From the NCBI RefSeq assembly GCF_007827795.1, contig NZ_VITI01000014.1, positions 1 through 64,000 on the forward strand: DNA of 64,000 nucleotides, in the 5' to 3' direction. The DNA comes from Azospirillum brasilense. Its GTDB lineage: Bacteria > Pseudomonadota > Alphaproteobacteria > Azospirillales > Azospirillaceae. The position numbers and the translations under genes were made by a program. Shown piece by piece: positions 25,284 to 32,946 of this stretch (within the stretch, counting starts at the first letter, position 1; every line of letters begins with the position of its first letter). The notes beneath the pieces were generated by a model. It did not search any database, was not told where the DNA came from, and saw nothing but the letters and a program-made list of their open reading frames with translations.

Positions 25284-26069
25284 TCAGGTGAAGACCATTC
25301 CGCCGTCGACAAGCAGGGATTGGCCGGTCATGAAGTCGGAATCGGACGAGGCGAGGAAGCGTGCCACCCCCACCAGATCCTCCGCCGTCGAAGGACGGCC
25401 CAGCACGGCGCCGGCCGCGAAATGGTTGAACGCCTCGTCCTCGGCCGTCGTCAGTCCGGTGTCACGGAAGCCCTTGTCGATGATCTTCCACATCTCCGTC
25501 GCGACGACGCCGGGGCAGATCGCGTTGGCGGTGATCTTCTCCTTGCCGAAGGCACGCGCCGCCGCCTGGGTCAAGGCAACCACCGCGAACTTGCTGGCCG
25601 AGTAATGGGCGAGCGGCTCGTATCCTTGCTTGCCGGCGATGGAGGCGGTGTTGATGATCTTCCCGCCCCCGCCTTGCGCGCGGAAGGTCTTGATCGCCTC
25701 CTGCATGCCGATCAGCACGCCCAATGCGTTGACGTCGGTGACGAAACGCCAGTCCTCCTCCGTGATGTCGAGAAATGGCTTGGTCTGGGCGACGCCCGCG
25801 TTGTTGAAGAGGACGTCGAGGCGTCCGAAGGACGAGACGGCCGTGTCGATCATGCGGCGGACCGCGGCGCGGTCGCGGACGTCCACCGTGACCGGGACGG
25901 CGTCGCCACCCTTCGCGCGGATGGACTCCGCGACCGCCTTCGCATCGTCCTCCGTGCGATCGGCGATGATCAGCCGCGCGCCGTCGGCCGCGAGCGCGCG
26001 GGCCATGGTGGCGCCGATCCCGCGGCCGGCACCGGTGACGATGATGCTCTTGTCCTTGAGGTTTGGCAT
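25284..26069 (-). CDS. budC: SDR, meso-2,3-butanediol/acetoin dehydrogenase-like
   Basis: A 261-residue classical SDR with NAD loop TGAGRGIG (12-19), NNAG, and catalytic Ser143, Tyr156 and Lys160. The composition and the segment SIAGKQGYEPLAHYSASKFAV resemble diacetyl reductase/meso-butanediol dehydrogenases, which feed acetoin into the Aco complex. Position between acoC and a broken butanediol dehydrogenase supports this. The start is ATG 26069 with GGAG before it; the longer frame overlaps acoC. Confidence 0.82.
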   Translation of the reverse strand: MPNLKDKSIIVTGAGRGIGATMARALAADGARLIIADRTEDDAKAVAESIRAKGGDAVPVTVDVRDRAAVRRMIDTAVSSFGRLDVLFNNAGVAQTKPFLDITEEDWRFVTDVNALGVLIGMQEAIKTFRAQGGGGKIINTASIAGKQGYEPLAHYSASKFAVVALTQAAARAFGKEKITANAICPGVVATEMWKIIDKGFRDTGLTTAEDEAFNHFAAGAVLGRPSTAEDLVGVARFLASSDSDFMTGQSLLVDGGMVFT

Positions 26070-26083
26070 GGTGCGTCTCCAAG

Positions 26084-26115
26084 GGCCGGCGCGGGGGAGA
26101 GCCCGCAAGCCGGCC
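26084..26115 (-). terminator. Intergenic hairpin between acoC and the SDR gene
   Basis: GGCCGGC + GCGGG pair with CCCGC + GCCGGCC across a 6-nt loop, with a two-base bulge. It lies 15 bases after the acoC stop codon (- strand). There is no T-run, so it may be an mRNA-stability hairpin that lowers distal gene expression. Confidence 0.45.
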
Positions 26116-26130
26116 GGACGGGTGGAAGGG

Positions 26131-27264
26131 TCAGAGGTTTTTCGTGACGTGGTCCTTGATGAGGGCGTTGACCTTCCCGGCCGCCTCCATCTGCACCATG
26201 TGACCGGCGTTTGGGACCACCTCGACCCGCGCGGCGGAGCCCAGCGCCGTGGCGTGGGCGGCGGGAATGACGCGATCCTCCGCGCCCCACACGACCAGCG
26301 TCGGCACGTTCGCGGCCCCGACCGCCGCGCCGAGAATGGCCCTCTGCGCCCCCTTCTCGAACATCGAGGACGCAATGGCCCGAAGGGCACCGTCCACGCC
26401 GTCCAGCCGCTTGTACTTCAGCAGCTCGTCGGTCATCTGGCGGCTGACGAGGCCGGCGTCGGCGAACAGGGTTTCCAGCACCGGCTTCAGGTCGCGGCGT
26501 GAGGTCGCGTCGATGAAGCCCGCGATGTAGTCCTGGTTGATCTCCGGCCCCAGACCGGCCGAGCAGATCAGCGACAGCGACGCCACCCGCTCCGGCGCGT
26601 CGAGCGCCGTGCGCATGGACACCGCACCGCCCATGGAATGGCCGACCAGATGCGCGGCCCCGATGCCCACCGCGTCCATGAAGTCCTGGACCGCTTTCGA
26701 CAGGCCGGTCAGCGTCGGGTCGGGCAGCGTCTTGGCGGACTGGCCGTGCCCCGGCAGATCCAGCGCGTAGACCGTGGCGCCCTCCGCCAGGGCGTCGATG
26801 GTGAACAGCCAGTTGTCGAGGTCGCCGCCGAAGCCATGGACCAGCAGCACGGTCGTCGCCCCGTCGCCGCGCTTGGCGTAGCGGATGTTGCCCACCGCCG
26901 TCTCGGCGAACTCGTAGCGCGGGCCGGCATCCGCCCCGTCCTCCTCGCCGTCGGCGGCGGGGACGGCGTAGCCGGCGATGAAGGCGTCGATGTCGCTGTC
27001 CGGCACGTCGGGTTCGGCCAGCACGGCGATCAGCGCCTTCACCGGGTAGACGGTGCCGGGCTCGCCCAGCACCCGGCGCAGGACGCCGGTCTCGCCGGCC
27101 TCGACCACGTTGGTGATCTTGTCGGTCTCGACCTCCAGCAGGTCGTCGCCCAGGTTGACGGTGGCCCCCGGCTGCTTCAGCCAGCCGGTGACCTTGCCCT
27201 CCGACATGGACAGGCCCCACTTGGGCATGACGATGGGCTTGATGCGCTCGTTGAGAGTGGTCAT
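26131..27264 (-). CDS. acoC: Acetoin dehydrogenase E2 component, lipoyl + alpha/beta-hydrolase
   Basis: A 377-residue protein with an N-terminal lipoyl domain (residues 8-85; lipoyl Lys49 in VETDKIT), a short acidic/Ala linker and a C-terminal alpha/beta-hydrolase domain (about 118-377) with nucleophile GHSMGG (Ser210) and a late His in NAGHMVQ. This layout is that of AcoC, the acetyl-transferring subunit of the acetoin dehydrogenase complex, and not of pyruvate-type E2. AcoB lies 18 bases upstream. Confidence 0.92.
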   Translation of the reverse strand: MTTLNERIKPIVMPKWGLSMSEGKVTGWLKQPGATVNLGDDLLEVETDKITNVVEAGETGVLRRVLGEPGTVYPVKALIAVLAEPDVPDSDIDAFIAGYAVPAADGEEDGADAGPRYEFAETAVGNIRYAKRGDGATTVLLVHGFGGDLDNWLFTIDALAEGATVYALDLPGHGQSAKTLPDPTLTGLSKAVQDFMDAVGIGAAHLVGHSMGGAVSMRTALDAPERVASLSLICSAGLGPEINQDYIAGFIDATSRRDLKPVLETLFADAGLVSRQMTDELLKYKRLDGVDGALRAIASSMFEKGAQRAILGAAVGAANVPTLVVWGAEDRVIPAAHATALGSAARVEVVPNAGHMVQMEAAGKVNALIKDHVTKNL

Positions 27265-27282
27265 GAAAAAGCGGCTCCGGGA

Positions 27283-28314
27283 TCAGGCGGCGAGGGTGCT
27301 GCGGGGAGAGGGGGCCAGCGTGCGGCGGACGGCGGCGGCGACGGCCTCGGCGCTGGGGATGTAGAGGTCTTCCAGCGAGGGCGAGAAGGGCACCGGCGTG
27401 TGCGGCGGCGTCACCATCTGGATGCCGGCCTTCAGCGCGCCGAAGGCGTTCTGCGCCACGAAGGCCGAAATGTCGGTGGCGAGGTTGCAGCGCGGGTGCG
27501 CCTCGTCCACCACGACCAGCCGGCCGGTGCGCTCCACGCTGTCGATGATGGTGTCCCAGTCGATGGGCGACAGGGTGCGCAGGTCGATGACCTCCGCCTC
27601 CACCTTGTCCCTGGCGAGCGCGTCCGCCGCCTCCATGGCGCGGTGGACGGTCAGGCCGTAGCTGACGATGGTGACGTGATCGCCGTCGCGGAGCACGTTC
27701 GCCTCGCCGAAGGGGATGGCGTAGGACTCCGCCGGCACCTCGGTCTCATGACCGTAGAGGTTCTTGTGCTCGCAGAAGATGACCGGGTCGTTGTCGCGGA
27801 TCGACTGGATCAGCAGGCCCTTGGCGTCGTAGGCGTTCGACGGGCAGACGACCTTCAGCCCCGGAATATGGGTGAACAGCGGGGTGAGCATCTGCGAATG
27901 CTGGGCCGCCGCGCGGAAGCCCGCGCCGACCATGCCGCGGATCACCACCGGCGTCTCCGCCTTGCCCCCGAACATGTAGCGGAACTTGGCCGCCTGGTTG
28001 AAGATCTGGTCGAAGCAGACGCCCATGAAGTCCATGAACATCAGCTCCGCGACCGGGCGCATGCCGCAGGCGGCGGCGCCGATGGCCGCACCGATGTAGG
28101 CGGATTCCGACAGGGGCGTGTCCAGCAGGCGGTCGCCGTGCTTGGCGAACAGGCCCTTGGTGACGCCCAGCACGCCGCCCCAGGCGTCGTCCTCGCCGGG
28201 CGCGCCGGTGCCGCCGACGATGTCCTCGCCCATGAGGATGACGGTCGGGTCGCGGCGCATTTCGAGGTCCAACGCCTCGTTGATCGCCGTCTTCATGCTG
28301 ATTTTGCGGGACAT
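27283..28314 (-). CDS. acoB: Acetoin dehydrogenase E1 beta subunit
   Basis: A 343-residue transketolase-like beta subunit. It opens with MKTAINEALDLEMRRD and contains MGEDIVGG, the conserved FMDFMGVCFDQI region, HSQ and the C-terminal VVVDEA-type switch. With AcoA it cleaves acetoin using thiamine diphosphate to acetaldehyde and an acetyl unit for AcoC. Translation starts at ATG 28314 with GGAGGAAA before it; longer frames overlap acoA. Confidence 0.93.
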   Translation of the reverse strand: MSRKISMKTAINEALDLEMRRDPTVILMGEDIVGGTGAPGEDDAWGGVLGVTKGLFAKHGDRLLDTPLSESAYIGAAIGAAACGMRPVAELMFMDFMGVCFDQIFNQAAKFRYMFGGKAETPVVIRGMVGAGFRAAAQHSQMLTPLFTHIPGLKVVCPSNAYDAKGLLIQSIRDNDPVIFCEHKNLYGHETEVPAESYAIPFGEANVLRDGDHVTIVSYGLTVHRAMEAADALARDKVEAEVIDLRTLSPIDWDTIIDSVERTGRLVVVDEAHPRCNLATDISAFVAQNAFGALKAGIQMVTPPHTPVPFSPSLEDLYIPSAEAVAAAVRRTLAPSPRSTLAA

Positions 28315-28355
28315 GGTGTTTCCTCCGGTGAATGCCGATTTTTGGCGTGGGCCGC

Positions 28356-29339
28356 TCAGTAGGCGACGTAGACGTCTTTCAGCAGGTCGGCGGCGACGGG
28401 CGGCGGGGCCGCCTTGGCGCAGCGCACGGCGTCCTCGATCAGCGCGTTCACCTCGCGGTCGATGGCCTCCAGCTCGGCGGGGGCGACGGTGCCGGTTTCG
28501 GTCAGGCGCTGGGCGAGCAGCTTGATGCAGTCGCGGTTGGCGCGCAGGTTCTCCACCTCGCCCTTGGCGCGGTAGGTCTGGGCGTCGCCTTCGAAATGGC
28601 CGTAGAAGCGGACCATGTTGCATTCCAGCAGCGCCGGGCCGCCGCCTTCGCGGGCGCGCTTGACGATTTCGCCGGCCGCCTCGTACACCGCGAAGAAATC
28701 GGTGCCGTCCACAGTCACGCCGGGCAGGCCGAAGCCGGTGGCACGGTCGATGTAGCTGTCGCAGGAGACCGCCCATTCCATGGCGGTGGATTCGGCGTAG
28801 CCGTTGTTCTCCACCACGAAGATGACCGGCAGGTTCCACACCGCCGCGAGGTTCATGCTCTCCAGGAAGGTGCCCTGGTTGGACGCGCCGTCGCCGACGA
28901 AGGTAATGCCGACCCCACCGTCGCCCCGGAACTTGGCGGCCAGCGCCGCCCCACAGATCAGCGGCGCGCCGGCGCCCAGGATGCCGTTGGCGCCCATCAT
29001 GCCCTTCGACAGGTCGGCGATGTGCATCGATCCGCCCTTGCCCCGGCAGGCGCCGGTGGAACGGCCGTAGATCTCCGCCATCATCTCGTGGACATCGACT
29101 CCCTTGGCGATGCAATGACCGTGGCCGCGATGGGTCGAGGCGATGCGGTCGTTGTCGTTCAGGTGCATCATGATGCCAGTGGCGCAGGCCTCCTCGCCGG
29201 CGTAGAGGTGCACGAAGCCCGGAATGTCGCCCTTGGCGAAGTCGATGTGCAGACGCTCCTCGAACTCGCGGATGGTCCGCATGGTCCGGTAGGCTTGCAG
29301 CAGGTCCGCTTTGTCGAGTGGATAAGGGGTGTTGGTCAC
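28356..29339 (-). CDS. acoA: Acetoin dehydrogenase E1 alpha subunit
   Basis: A 327-residue ThDP-dependent alpha subunit. The thiamine-diphosphate motif GDGASNQGTFLESMNLAA ends in VVENN. FRYxE-like entry (RTIREFEERL) and STHRGHGHCIAKG are typical of AcoA/PdhA. The start is a GTG at 29339 with GGGAG seven to eleven bases before. The frame continues upstream through a 15-bp tandem repeat and into acoX, but those codons are not needed by any homologue known to me. Confidence 0.92.
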   Translation of the reverse strand: MTNTPYPLDKADLLQAYRTMRTIREFEERLHIDFAKGDIPGFVHLYAGEEACATGIMMHLNDNDRIASTHRGHGHCIAKGVDVHEMMAEIYGRSTGACRGKGGSMHIADLSKGMMGANGILGAGAPLICGAALAAKFRGDGGVGITFVGDGASNQGTFLESMNLAAVWNLPVIFVVENNGYAESTAMEWAVSCDSYIDRATGFGLPGVTVDGTDFFAVYEAAGEIVKRAREGGGPALLECNMVRFYGHFEGDAQTYRAKGEVENLRANRDCIKLLAQRLTETGTVAPAELEAIDREVNALIEDAVRCAKAAPPPVAADLLKDVYVAY

Positions 29340-29356
29340 TGACGTTTCTCCCTTGT

Positions 29357-29416
29357 CAGGTTTTTCAAAGGCAGGTTTTTCAAAGACGGGGTTTTCAAAG
29401 ACGGGTTTTTTTAAGG
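29357..29416. repeat. Four 15-bp tandem repeats across the acoX stop codon
   Basis: Four units of exactly 15 bp (first unit CAGGTTTTTCAAAGG) fill 60 bp between acoX and acoA. Units 1 and 2 differ at one base; units 3 and 4 are more diverged. The acoX stop codon lies in the fourth unit. Confidence 0.75.
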
Positions 29417-30454
29417 CTCGGCCGTGACCGGCGCCGGGGCGCCGGTCAGCAGCCTGTTCTGGGCGGCGTACTGCATGCAGCCGCCCACGTTCACGGTGCG
29501 GAAGGCGTCGTCCCGGAGCGTCAGGGACACGCGGTCTTGCGCCGAGAATGCGATTTCCCGCTCGCCGTCGAGCGCGATGGAGCCGGCCTTCACCTCCGGC
29601 ACGAAGGGCACGCCGGCCGGCATGCGGCGCCAATCAGCGACGCCGACCGAGGCCATCAGCCCAGGCGCGATGGGCGCGCGCAGCACCGTCATGCCGGACG
29701 CCGGTGTGCCGAGACGCACCATCAGCCCGCCGCTCTCCTCCCGCGTCACGGGCTCCAGCAGGCCGGCAATGGCCGACATGCCGATGACCTCCGGGTCGGC
29801 GAAGGTGACGAACAGCTCGCGGAAGCTTTCCGGCTTCCACAGGGCGCGGGCCCCGACGTAGCGCTCGGTCACCAGAGCGACATCGACCAGCGCGATCTCC
29901 TCCACCCGGCCGTTGAGCAACACGTCGATGCGCTTGTTCGCCGCGAAGGCGATGTCCGCGGGCACCTGCCCGGTCACGGCCAAGCCGGTCGCCAGCCCGG
30001 TGATGGTCGGCTCGCGGTGTTCGGGAAAGGCGTTGTTGGTGCCGGTGGAGATGCCGGCCACGGGCACCGCCCCACAGTGCGCCACCACGGCGCGGTGCGT
30101 GCCGTCGCCGCCCAGCACGACGATGGCGGCGACTCCCGCCCGGCGCATCTCGTCCGCCGCCCGATGGGTGTCGGCGACGGTGCCGGTGACCGGCATGGGC
30201 AGGGGGTGAATGGCGGGATAGGGCGCCTCGCCGTGCGCCGCCGCCCGCGACAGCCCGCGCGCCACATGGCGCCCGATGCCGCCATGCTCCGGCATCATCA
30301 GGACGTCGGTGATCCCGCAGGCGCGCAACGCGGCCAGCACCCGCAGGACGATGTTGGCGCGATCCGCGATCTGGAGGTTCGCCGCGTTCGCGACGACCCG
30401 GCGGATGTCGCGCGCGGATACTGGATTGGCAATGATGCCGATGGCCGGTGCCAC
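29411..30454 (-). CDS. acoX: Acetoin catabolism protein AcoX (NAD-kinase-like)
   Basis: A 347-residue protein of the ATP-NAD kinase/diacylglycerol-kinase fold, with the phosphate loop GGDGTHR and the STGTNNAF motif. AcoX is found at the head of aco operons. Its precise reaction is not settled. It begins with GTG at 30454 (run AGGGGGG before it), 28 bases after the predicted transcription start of the sigma-54 promoter. Confidence 0.88.
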   Translation of the reverse strand: MAPAIGIIANPVSARDIRRVVANAANLQIADRANIVLRVLAALRACGITDVLMMPEHGGIGRHVARGLSRAAAHGEAPYPAIHPLPMPVTGTVADTHRAADEMRRAGVAAIVVLGGDGTHRAVVAHCGAVPVAGISTGTNNAFPEHREPTITGLATGLAVTGQVPADIAFAANKRIDVLLNGRVEEIALVDVALVTERYVGARALWKPESFRELFVTFADPEVIGMSAIAGLLEPVTREESGGLMVRLGTPASGMTVLRAPIAPGLMASVGVADWRRMPAGVPFVPEVKAGSIALDGEREIAFSAQDRVSLTLRDDAFRTVNVGGCMQYAAQNRLLTGAPAPVTAEP

Positions 30455-30490
30455 GCGTCCCCCCTTCGCTTCGATGTTTTGAAGGGGTGT

Positions 30491-30510
30491 ATGGCAAGAG
30501 CCGTGCCAAA
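30491..30510 (-). promoter_or_regulatory. Sigma-54 (-24/-12) promoter of the aco operon
   Basis: On the - strand the sequence reads TTGGCACG-GCTC-TTGCC, a full match to the RpoN consensus with GG and GC 10 bp apart. It is about 40-55 bases upstream of the acoX start codon and downstream of acoR, whose product is an RpoN-dependent activator. Confidence 0.85.
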
Positions 30511-30579
30511 TGTGCGTGTGACTGACTATCGTGCTTCCGCAACGGTTTGCACGACGGGTGGCGGTGTTGCGATCACCTC

Positions 30580-30618
30580 ACCTGTTGCATGACCTGTTGC
30601 AGGGGCGCTGCAACAGGT
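30580..30618. promoter_or_regulatory. Candidate AcoR upstream activating sites
   Basis: ACCTGTTGCA occurs twice in direct orientation (30580-30589, 30592-30601) and once inverted (30609-30618). The last two form a 9-bp hairpin-capable dyad. They lie 70-127 bp upstream of the -24/-12 element, the usual distance for a sigma-54 enhancer. AcoR as the binder is an inference. Confidence 0.65.
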
Positions 30619-30628
30619 GTGGCATGCC

Positions 30629-32563
30629 TCAATCCAGCCGGTGCGGCGGGACGATGCCGAAACGGCGCATCTGGCGGTGGATGGTCGAGCGGTCCACGCC
30701 CGTTTCCCGCGCCGCCGCCGAGACGTTCCAGTGCAGGCGGCGCAGCACCTCGCGCAGGCGGATGGCGGGGTCGTCGCAGTCCGGGGCGGGCGTCGGAGCG
30801 CCCGCCGGCCACGCCTCGAACACGCCGCTGCGCTGCATGGGGTCGGGAATGTCCATCAGTTCGATTAGCCCGTCGGTGCAGACGGCGCAGGCGTAGTCGA
30901 GCGCGTTCACCAGCTCGCGCACGTTGCCGGGCCAGCCGTGGGCGCGCAGGGCCGCCAGCGCCGGAGCGGCGATGGTGTAGCCGATGCCGTCCCGCTCCGT
31001 CCGCTCGGCCAGCAGCCGGTCGATCAGCCAGTCGAGGTCGCCGCGCTGGCGCAGCGGCGGCACGGTGAACACCGCGCCGTTGAGACGGAAATACAAGTCG
31101 TCGCGGAACGTCCCGGCCTTGATCAGCTCGACCAGATCGCGGTGGGTCGCGGCAATGACGCGCACGTCCACCGACACCGCCTTGGTGCGGCCGATGGGGG
31201 TGACCTCCCGCTCCGCCAGGACGCGCAGCAGGCGTGTCTGCGAGGACAGCGGCATGTCGCCGATCTCGTCCAGGAACAGCGTGCCGCCGTCCGCCTCCAG
31301 GATCAGCCCCTTCTTGCCCCGTGACGTGGCCCCGGTGAAGGAGCCGGCCTCATAGCCGAACAACTCGCTCTCGATTAGCGCCTCCGGCAGCGCGGCGCAG
31401 TTCACGGCGACGAAGGGCTTGGCCGCGCGCACGCTCGACTGGTGCAGGGCCTTGGCGAGGTGTTCCTTGCCGGTGCCGGTCTCGCCGTGGATCAGCAGGC
31501 TCATCCGCGTGTTCACCAGCTTCGCCGCGCGCGTCAGCACCGCTTTCAGCGCCGGATCACCTCCGCACATCGCCTGGAGCGGTTTGGGCAGGCTTCCCTC
31601 GTTTCCTTTGCGTGGGCGCGGGACAGCGATGGCCGGAGGCGGCATCGCCTGCGCGAACAGGGGTGTCCCGCTGCGCCGCAGGCGGAGGGTGCGCTGGTCG
31701 GTGGGCAGGGAACGCACGAACCGCACCAAATCGTCCAACTGGCAGTCGAACAGGTCGGAGAAGGATCGTCCGATGGGATGCTCCCGGTCCTCGCCCTCAC
31801 CGGCCAGCAGTTTCCACGCGCGGTGATTGAAGCCGATGATCCGCCCGGCGCCGTCCAGCGCGATCACGAAGTCCGGATCGACCTCCGCGAACTCCTGGGA
31901 GGCGGAGAGCTTGATCACCCACTCCCGGCGGAAATTGTTGTAGAGGTTGGCGTTTTCGATCTTGTGCGCGTAGGCATTGACCAGTTGGAGGGCCAGATAC
32001 TGGCTGATCTTGGGCTCCGGCGAACGGAGCGCGGAGATGTCCAGCACCGCCGCAAGCCCGCCGCCGCTGTGGAACACCGGAGCCGCCGTGCAGGTGAGGG
32101 GAATGTGGGTCGTGTCGAAATGGTCCGTCTGGTGGACGGTCAACGCCTCGCCCGTGGCGATGCAGGTGCCGACCGCGCAGGTGCCGGCCCGTCCCTCGTT
32201 CCAGTCCGCGCCGAGATAGAGGCCGGTCCGGCGCAGGTCGTCGTCCGACGCCCGGTCGCCTATGAAATCGACGGTGACGCCGTTGCTGTCGGTCAGCAGC
32301 AGGGCGTAGCCCATGCCGGCCACCTGATGATACAGCGCCTCCAGCCCGAAGCGGGCCATGCGCAGGAACTCGTCCATTGCGTCGCGGTGCAGGCACAGAC
32401 GCTCGTGCGGCAGGATGTAGGCCTCGCGCCGGACAGTCGGGTCCAGCTTGTGATCGGCCACGCACCGGCGCCAGGATGCGGTGATGATGGCGTCGCGCTT
32501 CGACGCGGTCCCTTCCGAGACGCGGACCAATTCGTTGATGTGCGCCGCTTTGGCGTTCTCCAT
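30629..32563 (-). CDS. acoR: Sigma-54-dependent activator of acetoin catabolism
   Basis: A 644-residue protein with a GAF-type sensor (about 60-205), a PAS-like segment (about 225-320), an AAA+ domain (about 330-560) with Walker A GETGTGKE (360-367) and Walker B GGTLFLDEIGD, and a Fis-type helix-turn-helix at the end (NVSAAARETGVDRSTIHRQM). The sigma-54 contact loop, usually GAFTGA, is GSFTGA (407-412). AGGGAGGA precedes ATG 32563. It lies directly upstream of the aco promoter, in the same direction. Confidence 0.92.
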   Translation of the reverse strand: MENAKAAHINELVRVSEGTASKRDAIITASWRRCVADHKLDPTVRREAYILPHERLCLHRDAMDEFLRMARFGLEALYHQVAGMGYALLLTDSNGVTVDFIGDRASDDDLRRTGLYLGADWNEGRAGTCAVGTCIATGEALTVHQTDHFDTTHIPLTCTAAPVFHSGGGLAAVLDISALRSPEPKISQYLALQLVNAYAHKIENANLYNNFRREWVIKLSASQEFAEVDPDFVIALDGAGRIIGFNHRAWKLLAGEGEDREHPIGRSFSDLFDCQLDDLVRFVRSLPTDQRTLRLRRSGTPLFAQAMPPPAIAVPRPRKGNEGSLPKPLQAMCGGDPALKAVLTRAAKLVNTRMSLLIHGETGTGKEHLAKALHQSSVRAAKPFVAVNCAALPEALIESELFGYEAGSFTGATSRGKKGLILEADGGTLFLDEIGDMPLSSQTRLLRVLAEREVTPIGRTKAVSVDVRVIAATHRDLVELIKAGTFRDDLYFRLNGAVFTVPPLRQRGDLDWLIDRLLAERTERDGIGYTIAAPALAALRAHGWPGNVRELVNALDYACAVCTDGLIELMDIPDPMQRSGVFEAWPAGAPTPAPDCDDPAIRLREVLRRLHWNVSAAARETGVDRSTIHRQMRRFGIVPPHRLD

Positions 32564-32589
32564 CAGCGTATCCTCCCTGGAGCACGATC

Positions 32590-32617
32590 GCTCTGATTTG
32601 GCCGGCCAAATCGGAGC
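32590..32617. promoter_or_regulatory. Near-perfect 28-bp palindrome upstream of acoR
   Basis: The core GATTTGGCC/GGCCAAATC (32595-32612) is a perfect dyad without spacer. GCTC/GAGC flanks extend it, with one mismatched pair. It is 27 to 54 bases before the acoR start codon, over the likely promoter, and is a good operator candidate. Confidence 0.55.
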
Positions 32618-32946
32618 AATATACCAAGCGCCCCGCCGCACGGGCAATTTGTGCAATAGTATTGCAGGGCACCTGTCCGCGGCCCGGAAAAGAGACACCC
32701 GGCTGGGCTTGTCCGGGCGGTCAAGGATGGCTTGGCCACGGGTGTCCGCTCTGCCCAGGGGGGGCGCTCCGTCGTGCTCCCGGGCTTACGCTCCTGTTCC
32801 TTGCTCATCTCAAAGACCGCCGGCCGCGCCCCAGTCAACGCCTGACACTCGACCCGCCGATTCTGCTCAGGGGGTGCTGGAACTGCAGCGCGGAGGGCTT
32901 CCGGGAGCCCTCCGCGCGCGGTCACGATGAGGAGCCGCCACATGCG
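32618..32946. other. Gap between acoR and tctA
   Basis: About 330 bp without a gene I can support. It contains the tctA-side hairpin described separately at 32890-32915. A loose inverted pair GACACCCG/CGGGTGTC, about 45 bases apart, lies near 32694-32750. Confidence 0.4.
32890..32915 (-). terminator. Hairpin after tctA
   Basis: GCGGAGGGCT and AGCCCTCCGC form a perfect 10-bp stem with a 6-nt loop, 31 bases beyond the tctA stop. There is no T-run, but strength and position favour a terminator. Confidence 0.6.

Noticed and set aside
30593..30617. Dyad read as an acoR terminator
   Set aside because: No T-run, and a third copy of the same 10-mer lies beside it at enhancer distance from a sigma-54 promoter, so binding sites are preferred.
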